DNA of 64,000 bases, from the NCBI RefSeq assembly GCF_032854445.1, contig NC_088301.1, positions 12,832,281-12,896,280 of the forward strand, given 5' to 3'. Positions 1 to 14,528 of the stretch are shown here, in pieces; the stretch's first letter is position 1, and every line of letters starts with the position of its first letter. Made by a program: the position numbers and the translations under genes. The stretch is from Liolophura sinensis. Lineage: Eukaryota > Mollusca > Polyplacophora > Chitonida > Chitonidae. The notes under the pieces were generated by a model, which was given only the letters and a program-made list of their open reading frames with translations, had not been told where the DNA came from and searched no databases.

Positions 1-734
1 CAGAATGAAGGTCGCTCTTACCAGACGTGTCTCTAATCAGGCAAATAGAGGTTATCCTTCTGGAATAGGAAAACAAATCTATTTCAATGATCAAAGAAGA
101 AAGATCATCATGCCAAAAAACACAGCCACACATCTTACTTCAAAGAATCACAAGGACAGAATCTATTTCAATGACCAAACACGGCAGAACACGTCTATAA
201 ACCAGAGTAGAGCCATTGATCTACTTCAATACATGCCAGGACCATAGAATCAAACGGCCAAATCTTAATTCTTTGAAATATGTAAAGGGAACCTATGAAA
301 TATGAGTAGATTAAATGTTACATTCTGAACTAGTGAAACAGAACATATTACTGTCAATCACAGATGCGTGATGAGAAAGGTAGATGTTATATTTAAGGTA
401 AAAACTCAGCATAAATACAAGATATCGCGAGAGCAAACTCCACAAAGAAATTCAAACATTTTCCTGAACTTTGCAAAGCAAGTCTTTGTTTTATGGGAGA
501 GTCAAAACAGTTATAAGGATTAAGTGATTGATCCTGTACAACAACTTCACTGGTCTTTTTTCCCCTCACTGATCTGTTACAGTTCTATATAAATTCTAAA
601 CAAATCCGTATCCAAGAAGATGTTATTTGCAACTATGACCACAACAACACCATATTTCAGTTCCAGCTTTGCAGACTCTGCAGGCCTTGCAGACTGCGTC
701 AAAACAGACAGCCGTCAGCCAACAAGAACTTTGC

Positions 735-850
735 AAGTTAATTCCCAAAACGACATATAACACAAACAACCGAAGAACTAAGAAAGTATACAAAGTACGA
801 AAATAGGGCAAAATCATGTAAAGAGAAGCAGTCAAGTGCTACATTTTGTA
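735..850 (-). repeat. Degenerate piece of the Penelope-associated UTR repeat
   Basis: The phrases 'aattcccaaaac', 'gaactaagaaagtata' and 'aaagagaagcagtcaa' occur here and again, in the same order, at 41690-41780 beside a Penelope-like coding fragment. The reverse complement appears at 43070-43150. I infer an old dispersed copy of the same element's untranslated end. No coding part remains. Confidence 0.4.
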
Positions 851-1329
851 ATATGAGGACATAAGGTTACTTTATATTCTCAAATTACGAGTAGCACGTA
901 TCTGCTTTTACCCATAACCAGCAGGCTGAAATATTCATTATTGCTCTTGATACATTGGTAATCCATTCTGGTTTTAGCAGGTCAAGGCCATCAGCATTGA
1001 ATCAATGAGATTTTTTACGCCTGTCAGCGGTAACAACACTGGATGCATTCAGCACAGTTTTCTCCTAGTAGTGCTAACAATACTGAGCCAAGGATTGCAC
1101 AATACTTTTCTTTTCCGACAGTTCTCAACCAACAAAGTCGTTGGTTAACTGTGTTAATTTTAAGGTAGCTTACATCATTACTTGGTGAACAATACTCTTA
1201 TATTATTATTTTTAGGCAAAGGTGTAGAGGAAAAAATTTGAAAGTTAAATAAACTACATATACACATAGTGTTATTCTTATCAGGATTCCATGATTTCAC
1301 ATATATGGGTTTTTTATTCAGAATCTCGA

Positions 1330-1465
1330 AGGTAAATGGTAAAGTGGTCGTATTTCAGCGGTTATACATGTGGCCATTTGTCAACTATCACACTGTCATC
1401 GCTGCTCGGGTTCTACTTTTATGCTGCAAATCGTTTACATTACATCTATATCTAAAATCTAATAA
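1330..1465 (+). repeat. Unclassified diverged interspersed repeat, copy 1
   Basis: The order of motifs (aaatggtaaagtggtcgtat, 'cacactgtcatcgctgctc', 'ttatgctgca') is repeated with many differences at 10580-10680. The family is unknown to me. There is no coding sequence and no visible terminal repeat. Confidence 0.35.
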
Positions 1466-2149
1466 CTGGTTTCCATATCACATGTCGTCGTAGCACAATG
1501 TATTCATCGATCACTTAGGAAGCACCTGATAAGCCAGGCTCTAACCGCTCAACTTTATGACACGCAGCGACTCGTCCTACAGCACACATTGCGTTAAGGA
1601 CGCACGACTCGGAAAGTTGTTGACTTTAACGGAGAGTGCCTCATTCTCTGAGTAATCCGCTGATACTGACCATCCGTCATCGCTAGGTGTCAATAAATTA
1701 TGCATAGGGCGTCATGGAAACACAGCAAAACAAAGGATTCCTGAGACAATAGTGTAGGTTGCAAATTCCCAAAGGGGACAGTCACTACTGGTACAATGTG
1801 TTGAACAGAAACCCCGAATACTTTCCATTTCTTCTAATAGTTTACAATCCATTTTACCAGAAGACCTCTCAATATTCCAAATCCAGTAACATTTGTCAAG
1901 CGAATCTAGCAAAGTGGAAAGTGGCACCTGTAACTGCATACGGTTTTTGGCAACAATCGGGATGTATTCCCACTGCGTTTAATATCAAATGCCAGGCCAA
2001 CAGCAAGGGAAATATAAACTCGCTAGGGAAAGGGTTAATCTTTCCAAGGAAGATAACCGTCCACGTGGCGTTATTTATTACGCTTTATGTATCACTTTAG
2101 TCACAACGCCAGGTTAAAACTACCCCCTAAGGGATTCATGTTATTGCTT

Positions 2150-2530
2150 CATAAACGTGATGACATCACAGCATGAGTAATTCCAGACCAAAGACATCTA
2201 GCATACTTTCATTAACATCATGTGTTTGATCTAATTCTGCTTAATTCATGATGGTAAGGGATGTATCAGAAAAAACATAAACCAGAACTCTCGTGGTGGA
2301 CTCAGTGTCCTCGAGGTCTGGTCCTTTTGTACTGCTTTTGTGCTTCTAGGTAATGACAAAACAACAATTCTACTGACGTCTAACGTGTTTTAACCAACAT
2401 CACTACATGTACATGTTACTTTACGCAATTCTACTTAAACCATGGTGTTAAGGGGCGTGTAAGTTGTTAGAAAGTAAGTATTTACATGAGCAGTTAGAAT
2501 AAAACCTTCACTGAGGAAAACTGGCCGGAT
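2150..2530 (+). repeat. Unclassified diverged interspersed repeat, copy 2
   Basis: It shares with 10390-10600 the ordered phrases 'attctgctta', 'ggggcgtgtaa' or 'ggggacgtgtaa', 'catttacatga' and 'agttagaataaaacc' or 'agttaaaataaaacc'. It covers the part of the unknown family that lies 5' of copy 1. I see no open frame or terminal inverted repeat. Confidence 0.35.
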
Positions 2531-4732
2531 TTTTTCACCTGTTAAGTGTATGACCAGGCCAGTATCGCTGTTTTGGCATTACTCTTTGTGCTGCAATGGT
2601 CAACTTCAACACTCCATACCATGTGACGCGACTCTGTACGAAATACCCGTGTAACCCGTTTTGTTGTTAATGCGTGTGGGTTTATTGGTTGATAACCTGA
2701 CTGATCTACGGACTGACTGAATGATTTATTCATTTCCTAAAGGAGCGCAAGCAAAACGACTCAACAGGTCAACTATACACCCAAATAAACGAAGAGAACA
2801 GAAATGGATCACAAGGAACGTCAGCAATATGACGGTTACTAAATTATAAACATTATTCACACACCAACACAACAATATTTATTCTGATAGTATCTACACC
2901 TTGTTTAGAATGCAGAGTTGTCCAGAATTGTCTCTCGCGCTCCCTTCGCCGACAACATTATTAGTGAGAGCCCGGTAATTGGTCACTGTGTCATCTTGAC
3001 CTGCTTACTGTCGTCAGTCCAAGCTGACCCACGATCCTTTCCAATGGGTTAGAGAAATAGGCTATTGATTTTCTAGCTTTTTTCTTGCTAAAAGAATCAC
3101 ACTGAGGGGTCAACTAAGACTGCGTTGACCTAACGGTAGCGGAATGAGATTTGCTACACGGAGTAGATTAATACCGCTCAAAGCACAAGGCGCGTGGGCC
3201 GTCATTTTCGTAACCATGGAAAACACGTCCGACTCAAAGAACATAACTTCTCTTCCTCTTGTGGTTCATAGTTTCTTCATTTGTGAAAAAAACTAATCAA
3301 TAACATTAATTTAGAAGTAATAAGGTTGCAATTACTTAGAGTAACGTCAGAGCTTTCCTAATCAATGAGAACAGCAATCAAGTATGTATATTAAGCTTAG
3401 TAAATAATTCCGCTTCGAACGCAAAGTTGTCATAACGAATCTTTCATGAATACGTGTCGTCATGTAGATCGCACCAGGCACATGACACGATTTTTCCGTA
3501 ATGTCTCCTAGTATAAGAATGACAATCTCTATTGTAAAAACTATTACATGGATATCAGAGTAATGAGTTAACCCAAAGTAGAGTCAATGGTGTTAGAAAT
3601 GTATGATAGCTATATTATATTCTGTGCCGCACTCTATTTGGCTGCCCCAACAACCTTCACTGAATTCGTTACAAGGATCACTGTACCAAGGGGAGCAAAA
3701 ACCACAAGCACTTACGACTCTCGCTGATGTCTTTGTTTAGGTGTTTACGTGTTTGCATGGATGCTTCTGCACCTGACTTGTATGCGGACAATTAGCATCA
3801 ATGCCTGTGTATGTACACAAAGCATGGGAGACTCGGGAGGCGTGTATTGTTCTGTACGAGATCCACCCAAGAACTAGCTGCACGTCTCACCGATTATCTG
3901 CACGAAAGTTTCACTGATTCTATTTCTATCGGAATCTGACACTAACCACACGCCTGTTGAACTCCCAGATCTCCGCGTAGATTTAGTGTCTTACGTGTAA
4001 CAGAAAAGATTATGATCTTTCGGAGCATACCGTATAAACATCCTTCACTTTTTATAAGAGTGTACAAACGTGTGCCCATAAGATGTTTGTAGCACACTTA
4101 TCCTCCACGGGCCAATGATCATACTATAATTGGCTACAGTGCATTTGCTTTATCAGATTAGCAACACATAATATTGTGCATTTATACTTGACCTTAGTTT
4201 AACCCGACACAGAATTAACAGAAATCTATTTCAAGTCCAAATTTTTTTAAACGGGACGTGGCAAATGGAATTGCATACATATAAGAATATTAAAAACACA
4301 AAACATACACTTCATGCATATATAGAGGTTCTTTACAGGTGTAAAGGTTCATTGGCTTTTAGACCATCTAAAATTTATGATCGCTTTTCCAAAAGAAACT
4401 CAAAGTTTGGCCACAGACAAAATGGCTACATCGTCAAACACAAATCTATGACAAATTAGCCTGAATGACTAAATTTACATCATGACGAAATAATTTCAAA
4501 TATGAAAGACTATATATCGGACACATGGCGTTATTAATTCTTCCCAGTGACATCTTGAGGTTCATGTTATATGACAGACCTTAGATAGGCCATAAATTAA
4601 ATTTTGATTAACAATTTGACGTCAATTTTTTCACATGTACAAGTGTGGTCATATTTAAGGGTTGACCAAACTGACAAATATGCGAGCCACTATTAATGAG
4701 CCAATCTCACTGGTCATTCATCTAAATAAGAT

Positions 4733-4790
4733 CGTCGTCATATGACTGAAAAATTGTTGAGTACGACGTTAAACCCCAAGCACTCACTCT
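4733..4790 (+). repeat. SINE tail fragment (V-type tail)
   Basis: The stretch 'cgtcgtcatatgactgaaaa' followed by 'gtacgacgttaaaccccaag' and 'cactcact' matches the 3' end of the complete SINE at 16357-16706 almost exactly. Only the tail is present, so this is a 5'-truncated insertion or a decayed copy. Confidence 0.75.
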
Positions 4791-5559
4791 AAATAAGATA
4801 ACAATGTATATACGTGGGACGAGATCACCAAATACGTGTAAGTGTTACATACATGCATAGCTCCAGAGTGCTTTAACTTCCGGAGGACAGTCCACAACAT
4901 TCGCATGTGTTATTCAATAAATAACATAATCATGTGATTTCATACCTGGATGTCATTGGCAGCTTTTCCGTTATTTTTTCACTCAAAATTATGAGATTCA
5001 ATATTTCCACACTTAGATCTAAACGGCGTCAACTATTTACGATCTATAACCTGTGGTGCCACAGTGATACCTACAGAGGCGCATCCCATGACTCACTGCT
5101 AAAACTTATTTACTATAGTCAGAGAACATAAAAACACAGGTATACATTTCATACTGCATTTATACCACCAACCAACAATTCCGTGAGAAAACTGGTGCGT
5201 TTGTTTTTACCATCATGCTCATCCAATAATGCTCACCCACCCCACCCCTCCCAGATGATTTCATAAACGTCCTCAAATGTTGAAAAGCTGATCTGTCAGA
5301 AATCTTCTTAAGTTTCAAATATTCGACTACCTCGTACAGATAGCTGCACTTAAGGTGAGCGTATCAGTTAACAGATAAAACTGGAAACCGAAGTACAACC
5401 ATCTGAACGCACAAAAAACGTCCAATCAAACTCTTCCTTTCGTTGAAGTAGATTCTAATTGGGGTTGAATTAGATCGTCAAATATTGGATATATCAACAG
5501 TTGCAATCAAATTACAACTGAAATACAAAATCCATTTATCGAATTAACTTATATACTAG

Positions 5560-5790
5560 CATGGAACACTATTTAGATACTGATTTCATTCATTCGCATT
5601 TCCTAGAACATTCCATATGTTTTTTCAAAATCAACAACAATCTGTTAACTTTCTCTTTGTATGATTCCCTCCTAATTTGCTACTTAATACACTTTTTTAG
5701 TTCTTGGCTGATTTGTGTCAAACATCGCTTTTGGAACTGGCCCTGCGATTATTGATTCGAGACGAGCATTTTAGTTGACTGCTGGTATAC
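5560..5790 (+). repeat. Degenerate Penelope-associated UTR repeat
   Basis: It shares the order 'tgatttcatt', 'gattccctcct', 'agttcttggctgatttgtgt', 'aactggccctgcgattattg' and 'gactgctggtatac' with 43090-43230, downstream of the Penelope-like fragment. Divergence is high. There is no coding sequence. Confidence 0.4.
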
Positions 5791-8700
5791 ACAGCCTGTT
5801 TAGACGCCTAGATTTCAAAACATAAATTAGGGAAATGAAACACAGAGACGGCTTCACTTCTCCACATCAACAGAGTTACTCGTAAAGTCAAGTTTGATAC
5901 AATAGTTTCACTATTCACATTTCGCTCTCTTAACGTCACTATGGCGCATGCCCATGTTCTAGCAGGTGTGTCAGTTGAATCTATACTGTGACCACATTAA
6001 TGAAACTCAAGATGTTATACAACATGAGATGGGTTTCTTTGAACTTTCGGTCGTTTTGATATAGTTGTGTCATCTACAAACGTGATGGTCTGAATTGTGT
6101 AAAACTGATTGCAAGGCTGACTACTCTTCTGGAATACAAGAAATGCTGTATTTGAACCATCGAGTTCTACATGTAAACCAATATCAGCCATGATGTTTTA
6201 TATTATTATGCATGCGACCTGCATCATATCCCATAGTTCATGACATCATATCATTGTTATCGCTTTTACCCTCGTTTACTTGTGCTAAATGTAACAGCCG
6301 AGATTCAGTGTAACATATAGACCTGTAGATACAGACAAACCATGGGTAAGAAGGGGCATGGTGGTAACGGCTGGTGCACTGTGTGACGTCCAGGACAGAA
6401 TATCATGAAAACCATGGTGCGCTTCTAACACTGCATTGGTAACAAGATGACTTCTTGTAAAGAAGGCATGAAAGATGTAAGACTTGGTTAAATTAGGACG
6501 TTTACTTCCAGCACAGATTCCATCTGGCCATTACGCCTGGAGCTTTCTAGGCCGGTCAAGCTCGCTCGTTGGTCTGTTATTTTTGTCTGTCTAGCCACCC
6601 AATCCTTGACCTCCACTGACCGCAAAGTCCAAACATCCCCGGCTTAATACGACTCTGTCCAGCGTCTGATCGATGCTAGTCTAGCCAGACTGTCCATGGA
6701 AAGGGATAAATACCTATGCCTAAACACACGGACCGAACTTCACCATCTAGGCAATCCTCTTACAGCCACACATCATGGCGGTACAATGACCCAAACACAT
6801 CTCCCATCCGAGAAAACGCCACCTAGCATAACCCTGCTACTACGTGTAGGAAAGATATATACAACATACATCGTGACAACAATTCATATTTTATTTATGT
6901 GTACGAAGTTGATAATGTGCAAACGATTTTCAGGCAAATTTAATTCAAATTTAAAAATTAACATTAAAAAATTTAAAATTCTAAGGACACAATAACATAT
7001 TTAAAATTACACAGGCATTGCCAAGCTGACCTTCATAAGAAAAACTTGAGACGGACAAAGCTCTGTCTTCATTGCATATATAGGCAGATAAAATGTCTTT
7101 TTTCAAGTCACATTATGCAAGCCTGTTATGACTTTTTTACACTATTGTCGAATTTATTATTAAACTAGACTTCTAAAAGTTACCTACAGGCAGGCCTAAC
7201 ACAACAATAACAACCTATAATATTTTTAACATGACATTTCTCACCAGGCGGTTCATACAGTCCCATAATCGAGAGGATAAGAATATGTACGTCATAATTT
7301 TGTCTTTTTGTAAACCATGGACTCGGGCGTTCAGAGCTAACTTCTGAGTTACACAAAGTGTTTCGTTTTTCTTCTATCGTATTTTGTAAATAACTGATGG
7401 TTGTTTATCTTCACATTCCTTACTTGTGCACTGTCAGAAATTTTCGTTGCATAACCTAAACGTCCCCATGCACACAATTAAGAGTCCCGGGACGCCTGAA
7501 AAGACAGACGAGGGACAGGTAAACGATACAAATCCCAACCAATCTAAATTTGTACAGCGCAAGTGTGACGGACATTTATGAAAGCAGGCCTTAAATTTTC
7601 GTTTAAGACTCACCAGTCGCTTTACCATATTCCACAAATGGGAGCTCGCTGGCTCAGTAATATAAGGTGCATTTGTGTGCCCAAGACAATCGTGTGTTCC
7701 CGTAAAGCACCTGTTGGTTTGGTTGATAGTTTGCATCTGCGAGATTGTTAGGTAGGTGACAAAAGGCGGTGGTTTTATCCAGGCATTTCTTGGTTTCCTC
7801 TCTGCCTACGTATCTGGTCAACGTAATGCAAGTGTATAAGTATAATCAAAAGAAAAACAGTGGTAAAAAGGAGACGACATGTTTTTATACGCTATATCAA
7901 TTTTACATAGAGCCCGTTTTTCGACTGCTTGTTCAGCAAACGTTCAAAGAAAGTACCTAAAATAAATAGCATCCGTCATGTTTTGAAGAGGCAATAAAGA
8001 CTCTGTGCATGACAGTTCTCTGTCTCTGAGATGAAACGCTCGCACATTTGGATTCCAACCTGAGAAATCGAATTTAATTCCTCCGCAGTCCTGCAAGGGA
8101 ACTTTTATTTTGTTTATGATTGCCGTAAGGAGACTAGCATCGGGAAAGACAATTAAGTATCTCTCTACCTATAAATACATGCTTTCACCACCGATTTATT
8201 ACTGAGCTTGTCATGGGTTTTATGAACTAAAACGTTTCCATTTCCTTCTTGTCGCTAGTGCATTTGGGTCAAAAGTCCACATCAGCTGGGTCATTTGTTT
8301 CCGAGTGCAATCGATATCAGTAATCCATTCAGCCATGATTTCTCATGAGCCCAATCTTCTGCCCAGGGTGCACCAGGAACCTCTGTCATATAACCACATG
8401 ACGAGTTTGTCCTGCAATATGATAACAGCCATCCATTCAAGTACAAGCGTGTATAAAACTTTACTGCGGACAACTCCCACGGTGTTCAAAAATCACACGG
8501 CTGCAGAAAACTGTCTTGTGACAATTACCGTCCTTGTAGCTGCTTTTTGTGGAGATACTCAGGCCATTTAGATCAACAGCAATTCTGACATAATTAGCTT
8601 AAATTCACCTGTCTATTTTTTATACTCTGACCATTTAGACGATTACAACTTTTGATGTAATTAAATTACGTTGAAATTCACTTGCCTTATTTTGAAAGTT

Positions 8701-9420
8701 TGACCTCCTGGACCAATAGTAATTGTGGTGTGACTGCGTTCAATTTAACCACCTACTTTCTAGTCTCGACCATTTTCAGTACCTCTAAATGAAACTGCGC
8801 TGAATGCGGTAGTTAGCTACTAGCCTGACAGTGCTTTACCAGCGTTTCGACTAAGAGGATGTTCCATTCGACACGACACCAAACATATCGTCGATGACGC
8901 ACAATTCAATTCAAAATCAAATTTTTTAACGTAACTAATAACCGTAAAGATTCGAAATTTACAAGTTTTTCTCAGCCCAATAATTAACATATGCCACGCT
9001 CGGTGGACTAAATATTCAACAGCGATTCGATCTCAGAATAATGTAAAATGGCCTTAATGGTTCGGCTTTCACTTACATACCTCATCAATTACAAACTTGC
9101 TGGATACCAATTTTTTCCCAAAAAGAGAATGGCAGAATACTATGCAGCTATCTACAAGCGTCTATGGATCAGTCCACGCCACCTTCGTAAAGTTGGTTCT
9201 CTACCCATAGCTTTTCCGACTCATGTACAAAAAAACTTTTTTTCCATTTTCCATCTCTTTTTAAAGCCTTGAAAAGTTTACTTGAACTTTCAGGATTTCC
9301 AAGATTTCCTAAGCCCGTTACGAACCCTGACGTGTCCAATTCGATATTTACCAGGAATCAGGTAGAGAGTCATTGCTGCATCAATAATCCCATTTCGATA
9401 TAAAAAACAACAACAACAAC

Positions 9421-9726
<306 letters not shown>

Positions 9727-12401
9727 CAACTAAGAAAATGGTAATGGAATGCTAGCTGCATGCTAGATTTGTTCTGGTGGTACGGTACGGCCATCTCACT
9801 TGCCCAGGATGCACGATACTCATATACCGTTAACTCTTATGAATCAACGCTTTATGCGTCGACAAATTCGAACATCCGTGCCGTTTACTACTGTTACAGA
9901 TCTAACAACTACATGGAGTATGCCAGTTTTTAAAGGTCGTTGCTGCAGGCAGTCTCAGTATGCACGATGTATTTGAGCACGTCATTACATTCAGAAAAAC
10001 TGTTGGCTTGACTGTGTCATTAATACCCAACCCGATATGATAATGAATTCTCACAGTGCCTGGATAGAGTTGACGCACAATTCTCTGCAAAATAAAACCT
10101 TTACATAAAATATAAAATACCCATACCCTACTTTGACACAAAGGTTTGACTTCTAACCGACCTAACACGTAATGTCCAACCATAAGCCCTTCGGCGAAAA
10201 ATAGACTTAATGAAACAATGGAGTGTTATAAATGATATGCTTGACAGACAGCTGTGTCCTGGTTTTAGCAGTTTTACCTCAGAATTTAATCAGATATGAT
10301 TTCCCACGGGCTATATTTCCACAAATAAACTGGTATCAATGGCTCGTATTAAAGATTGCAAAAACCTTTGCGTTGTTTTAATGCTATTGCATGTTAAATA
10401 TGATGACAACACAACATTTTTCATAATTCTAGACCAGTGACACCTAATAAAGTGCAATTAACATCGCTGCTTTTCTTTTAGCTAATTCTGCTTAAGCCAT
10501 AGTGCCAGGGGACGTGTAAATTGCTACGATATATGCATTTACATGAACAGTTAAAATAAAACCCAAACTGTGGCAAATTGACAAGAGGACGTATTTCACC
10601 GGTTACTTGTGACCACTTGCCAAATGTCACACCGTCATTGCTGCTCTGGTTTTACCCTCTATGCTGTACATCTTTAATTATATTTATAAAATAATGTAAA
10701 TCCTCTCCAATTTATGGCTGCAACATTACAAATGTGGTGATAAGAAATAACTCATTAAATTCGTTCTGCACACAGCTGCTTGACTAACAACAAACTGACG
10801 TAAGTTTTAACATCACTAAACATTTTTGGTTTGTTTACAAATGAGAAATTACTTTGAACAATGAAACCAAAAGCAGGAAGAAAGCAGGAGGTTTAATACG
10901 TCCTAAAAATGTTTTTGGTGTCCTTACATACACAACATACACAGGCCTTGAAAATGCAGATACCAACTTCCCAGAAACATAATTGTGTTTACATGGATCG
11001 GTAACATTTTACATCGTCTGCTAAACTCTTGGCACTGTGATAAGTTTAAGTAACTTAATACACATGGAGCATGGAACCACACATGGAGCCATGGAACCAC
11101 ACATGCAATTGCCAAATTGAATGTGTCATTATAATGTAAAACCTGTAACAAATGTTTCACTGGCCCAAATTTAAATTCGGTCTTTGAGTTTTCATTTCGT
11201 ATTAGCAAAAGGAGACGTGGAAGATTTCATTAGATGCATCTGAAAAGTACCTCGTTCTAATATGTTAAGTTTGGAATACATATAAAAAGACTGAGAGGGC
11301 TACGATGTATGTATTTTCTCAATTGAATAAAAGCATTTCACCTAGAGGATAAAAAGGCATTGATTCTTTTTACAAGGAGTGGTATATTGCATGTCATTCA
11401 AAAGACACTGTCTGTGTTACCGGTGATTCTGTTTGCCATTCTTTCTGCTAAAAACAATGCCTTGAAAACCCTGATAGGACAACTGTTTTGTTTTGATACG
11501 GCTTGCGACAGGTTCATGGAGTTATTTCTCTTGGCCATCCTAGCTAACTATGGGAATACCTTCAGGGGGTTGTGTGTGAACTTCAAAATCTTATCGGCTC
11601 GGTAATAAGAGTTATCTGTCAAGATCTGGCAGCACGGGTTAACAATCTGCTATGATCGCTGCTAAAAAGCGTATATTTCCATCCCTCACCCGCTATTCAT
11701 GCAGTAGGTTGAATGTTTCTCGGTTCCATTCATTTGGAAGAGCTTACTCTAATTTGCATACGGGTAATATTAAGAGGGAGGACTAACTAACAACCAGCGC
11801 TGTTCTTCGAACAAATAGGCCTTTATATGCAGTGAGACAGCGGTTTTACATCTACCAGTATGTAGCATGTGCTGTGCTGATCTCGTGCTATCCGATATGC
11901 GTAATACATGTCTTCATTTACATGGGGGCATGTAGAGAAAGATAAAACATAAATAGCTAACACACATTCCCTGTTAGGCCAAGGAGGAACGAGTGACCTA
12001 GATCTTAGAGCGGGCAGAGGCCTCAGTACACAGCTGGATAAGGCCTGCGTTAACCAGTGCGAGATTAGGGGGAAACGCCGTGGCCTCCATTCAGTACTGT
12101 GTACAAGCGGTAACGACCGCTGCACTCGCTTCTCCCACGTGTAAACCCCAGCTTCATGATACATTCGCCGATTACGCATCTCTGCTGTAGTTATTATTAA
12201 GATCGGTCATGAGTAACTGACTTACACAGAACCTAACTGTCAATGACAGGAGCCCATAAACACAACGTATGCAGTTAACGCTCGCCCCACACCCACAAAG
12301 ACGTATGCCACAAGGCTTACACACTCACCTTTTAGGTATGTACGACCCATGAGCCTTTTTATCTAGGGTACTCGGAGTTAGGCTTCGAAAACCCGTCTTT
12401 T
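9727..12401. other. Anonymous non-coding DNA
   Basis: No gene is recognised. The largest open frame (118 codons, - strand, 11823-12179) has no motif I can identify. A copy of the unclassified repeat lies at 10380-10690. A short tandem 'acatggagcatggaaccac' / 'acatggagccatggaaccac' sits at 11063-11104. Confidence 0.5.
10380..10690 (+). repeat. Unclassified diverged interspersed repeat, copy 3 (longest)
   Basis: This copy links the two partial ones upstream: its first half matches 2150-2530 and its second half (accggttacttgtgaccact, 'cacaccgtcattgctgctc') matches 1330-1465. The repeat therefore spans at least 300 bp. It ends in AT-rich sequence. No coding capacity is seen. Confidence 0.4.
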
Positions 12402-14528
12402 CCATTCGAGGTAGAAATGAAGGTTGGAATTATGAACTTCCCCTTCACCCACGTGTCATATTCAGCTGAAAATAAGAAATTATATAACATAATTATGTCA
12501 GTAGCAGCCTTTTAAGGTCACGTGTATCACGATGATAGAGTCTGACCTATATTCGACGAGCGACTCGCTTATACGTTATTTGTCGCTTTTCCAGATCGCT
12601 GGCAAATTCTGATGATAAATACTTACCTTAGGTGTACAGCGACAAGATGGAAGTGAGGTAGTTTGACGGCTGAAAACACCTAGTAGCTAAATAATAGCCA
12701 TCGTCATGGTAATACCATGTCCTCGAAAGACGTTCTCCCTGAGATAAATAAATTGACCCGGGTTGGCACTGCGCTTGCGCGGCCTGTCAAGCACTTTTAT
12801 TATATAATTCAGGCCGCAGCAGAGGGACAGCTATAGAGCGTTGTGTTGAGAATGGCAGCTAAGTTTCCACCATGAGATAATAGCTGCAGAGTAAAGGCTA
12901 CGGCAGACGCGTTGGCTTGACGCTGGTAATCGCTATTACGCAACTGTTGCCCAGTTATAAGCTGAACTAAATGATCTCTATCCCAGCATTATCTGCGCAT
13001 GACCTTATTACAAATTAAGTAAGGCAAGTTATGCTTCACAAACAAGGCGTGAGCATTTCAAAAAACTTGTGGAACTCCACTACAGAAAAGCTACAATGAT
13101 GTATGCGATTGTGGTATCAATAATGGGGATGGGTCGATATGCGAGAGGACCTGAATTTTGCTTTGTTCTTTTTCAAAAGATCTATGGCAGTCCGAGCTAC
13201 AGAGTGTCCTGCACATTATGACAGCCTTGTGGGCCAGTAGAAGGTAGTGACGCTATCGGTTGACCCAGGAGTGTGGAGGGGCCTCGATTACGGGCTGCAC
13301 GATTGCAGGTCAGTCCTTGTAGGGTTAACCTGGGATGACCTCAGAGCTCGTGCTGTCATAGCAACGTCGACGTAACAGAGAGACTGCAAAGATATGCTCC
13401 CCTGACTGCAGCCAACCGACGCCTTTGTTCGTATAACCGCATTGATCTGATGCTTCAATGCACTGTCGCCCATGGCAACAGCGCTCGGCGTATGGGAAAG
13501 GCCGGCGTGTTACTGTAAATGTAACACACGGCTTGTTTGTTCATTACAACAACCAGTATATGTGGGTCACCGCGGGGTCAGCTCGGGTAATCGACGGTTG
13601 CGGTCAAACATGGCCGATTCGCGCAACCATATAGCTCCGCTGTGCCTAGCCAGCCCGTGACTCGCTTGCGGATGAGCTAGCACAGCCGTTCTCAGTCGCC
13701 CATTACAGCTCATGTGATCCGAACGACTAACCGATAATCATCCGCTCAAATGCAGCGGTTAAATCAAACACGGTTATCTAACTACTGACATGTTAACAAG
13801 TTCAGGTTAATGTGTGAGAGAAAGATAGTTTTTTTTTTCTGTGACCCAAATTTGCAAGGCCTAACCGCGCATGGTCACGTGATATAGGGACGAACAGTGC
13901 TCTAATTCTCGCATGGAATGCATTCTTTGTTATGTACACCGCCTTCTACTTCACTCTGTCGAGTTGCGCGATACATGTAGCTTGAAAGTTAATGACTTTC
14001 TCGGAAAAACGCACTAATAAATTCTACGTAAACGGTATATAAAACATAACTATTTTTAAAAATTACACCACTGTCATGTATACGTGAGAACATTTATTAG
14101 AATTGTACACCAAATCTGATGATATTGAAAACTTTATTGTTATTCCACGTAATTGATTGGACCTAGGCGCCAAGCAGGGGGAACGGTTAGGGAGGGAAGT
14201 ATTGCAAGACATCATTCCGCAACCTTGCTTTCTGACCTTCCATTTCTGAAACAAAGAAACTCTGTCTGCATTGTAAATTCTATGAGACTTTTCAAACTGT
14301 GGTATGGAACTTATCTTTAACGTCATTTTTTGAAATTACATGTGGTTCGATCGTTGTTTGGGCTAGCTTTAGGTAACCCTGTATGTCTTCGTGTAAATGT
14401 TATAGTCCTCATGAATAAGGTTTGCATCATTGCATGAAAAGAATTTTCAAAATGTGTATCAGCATATGAAGATGTACACACAAGAAATAAGAAGAGTATA
14501 GGCCTAGTATTATTTGCGCATGTATGTA

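Larger units (their letters stand above)
1..9420. other. Anonymous AT-rich non-coding DNA
   Basis: No open frame here exceeds about 113 codons, and none shows a domain, motif or splice-supported continuation that I recognise. The stretch holds only degenerate repeat pieces, listed separately (735-850, 1330-1465, 2150-2530, 4733-4790, 5560-5790). At 80-102 and 170-192 the phrase 'atctatttcaatga' occurs twice in a short imperfect direct repeat. I see no RNA gene, promoter signature or CpG-rich block. Host exons shorter than about 60 codons could be missed by eye. Confidence 0.5.

Noticed and set aside
11823-12179. 118-codon - strand frame
   Set aside because: No motif, no splice context, and ordinary length for a chance frame in slightly GC-rich DNA.
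13288-13660. Opposed 61- and 62-codon frames kept identical in both block A copies
   Set aside because: The copies are almost identical everywhere, so conservation carries no weight; no motif is seen.
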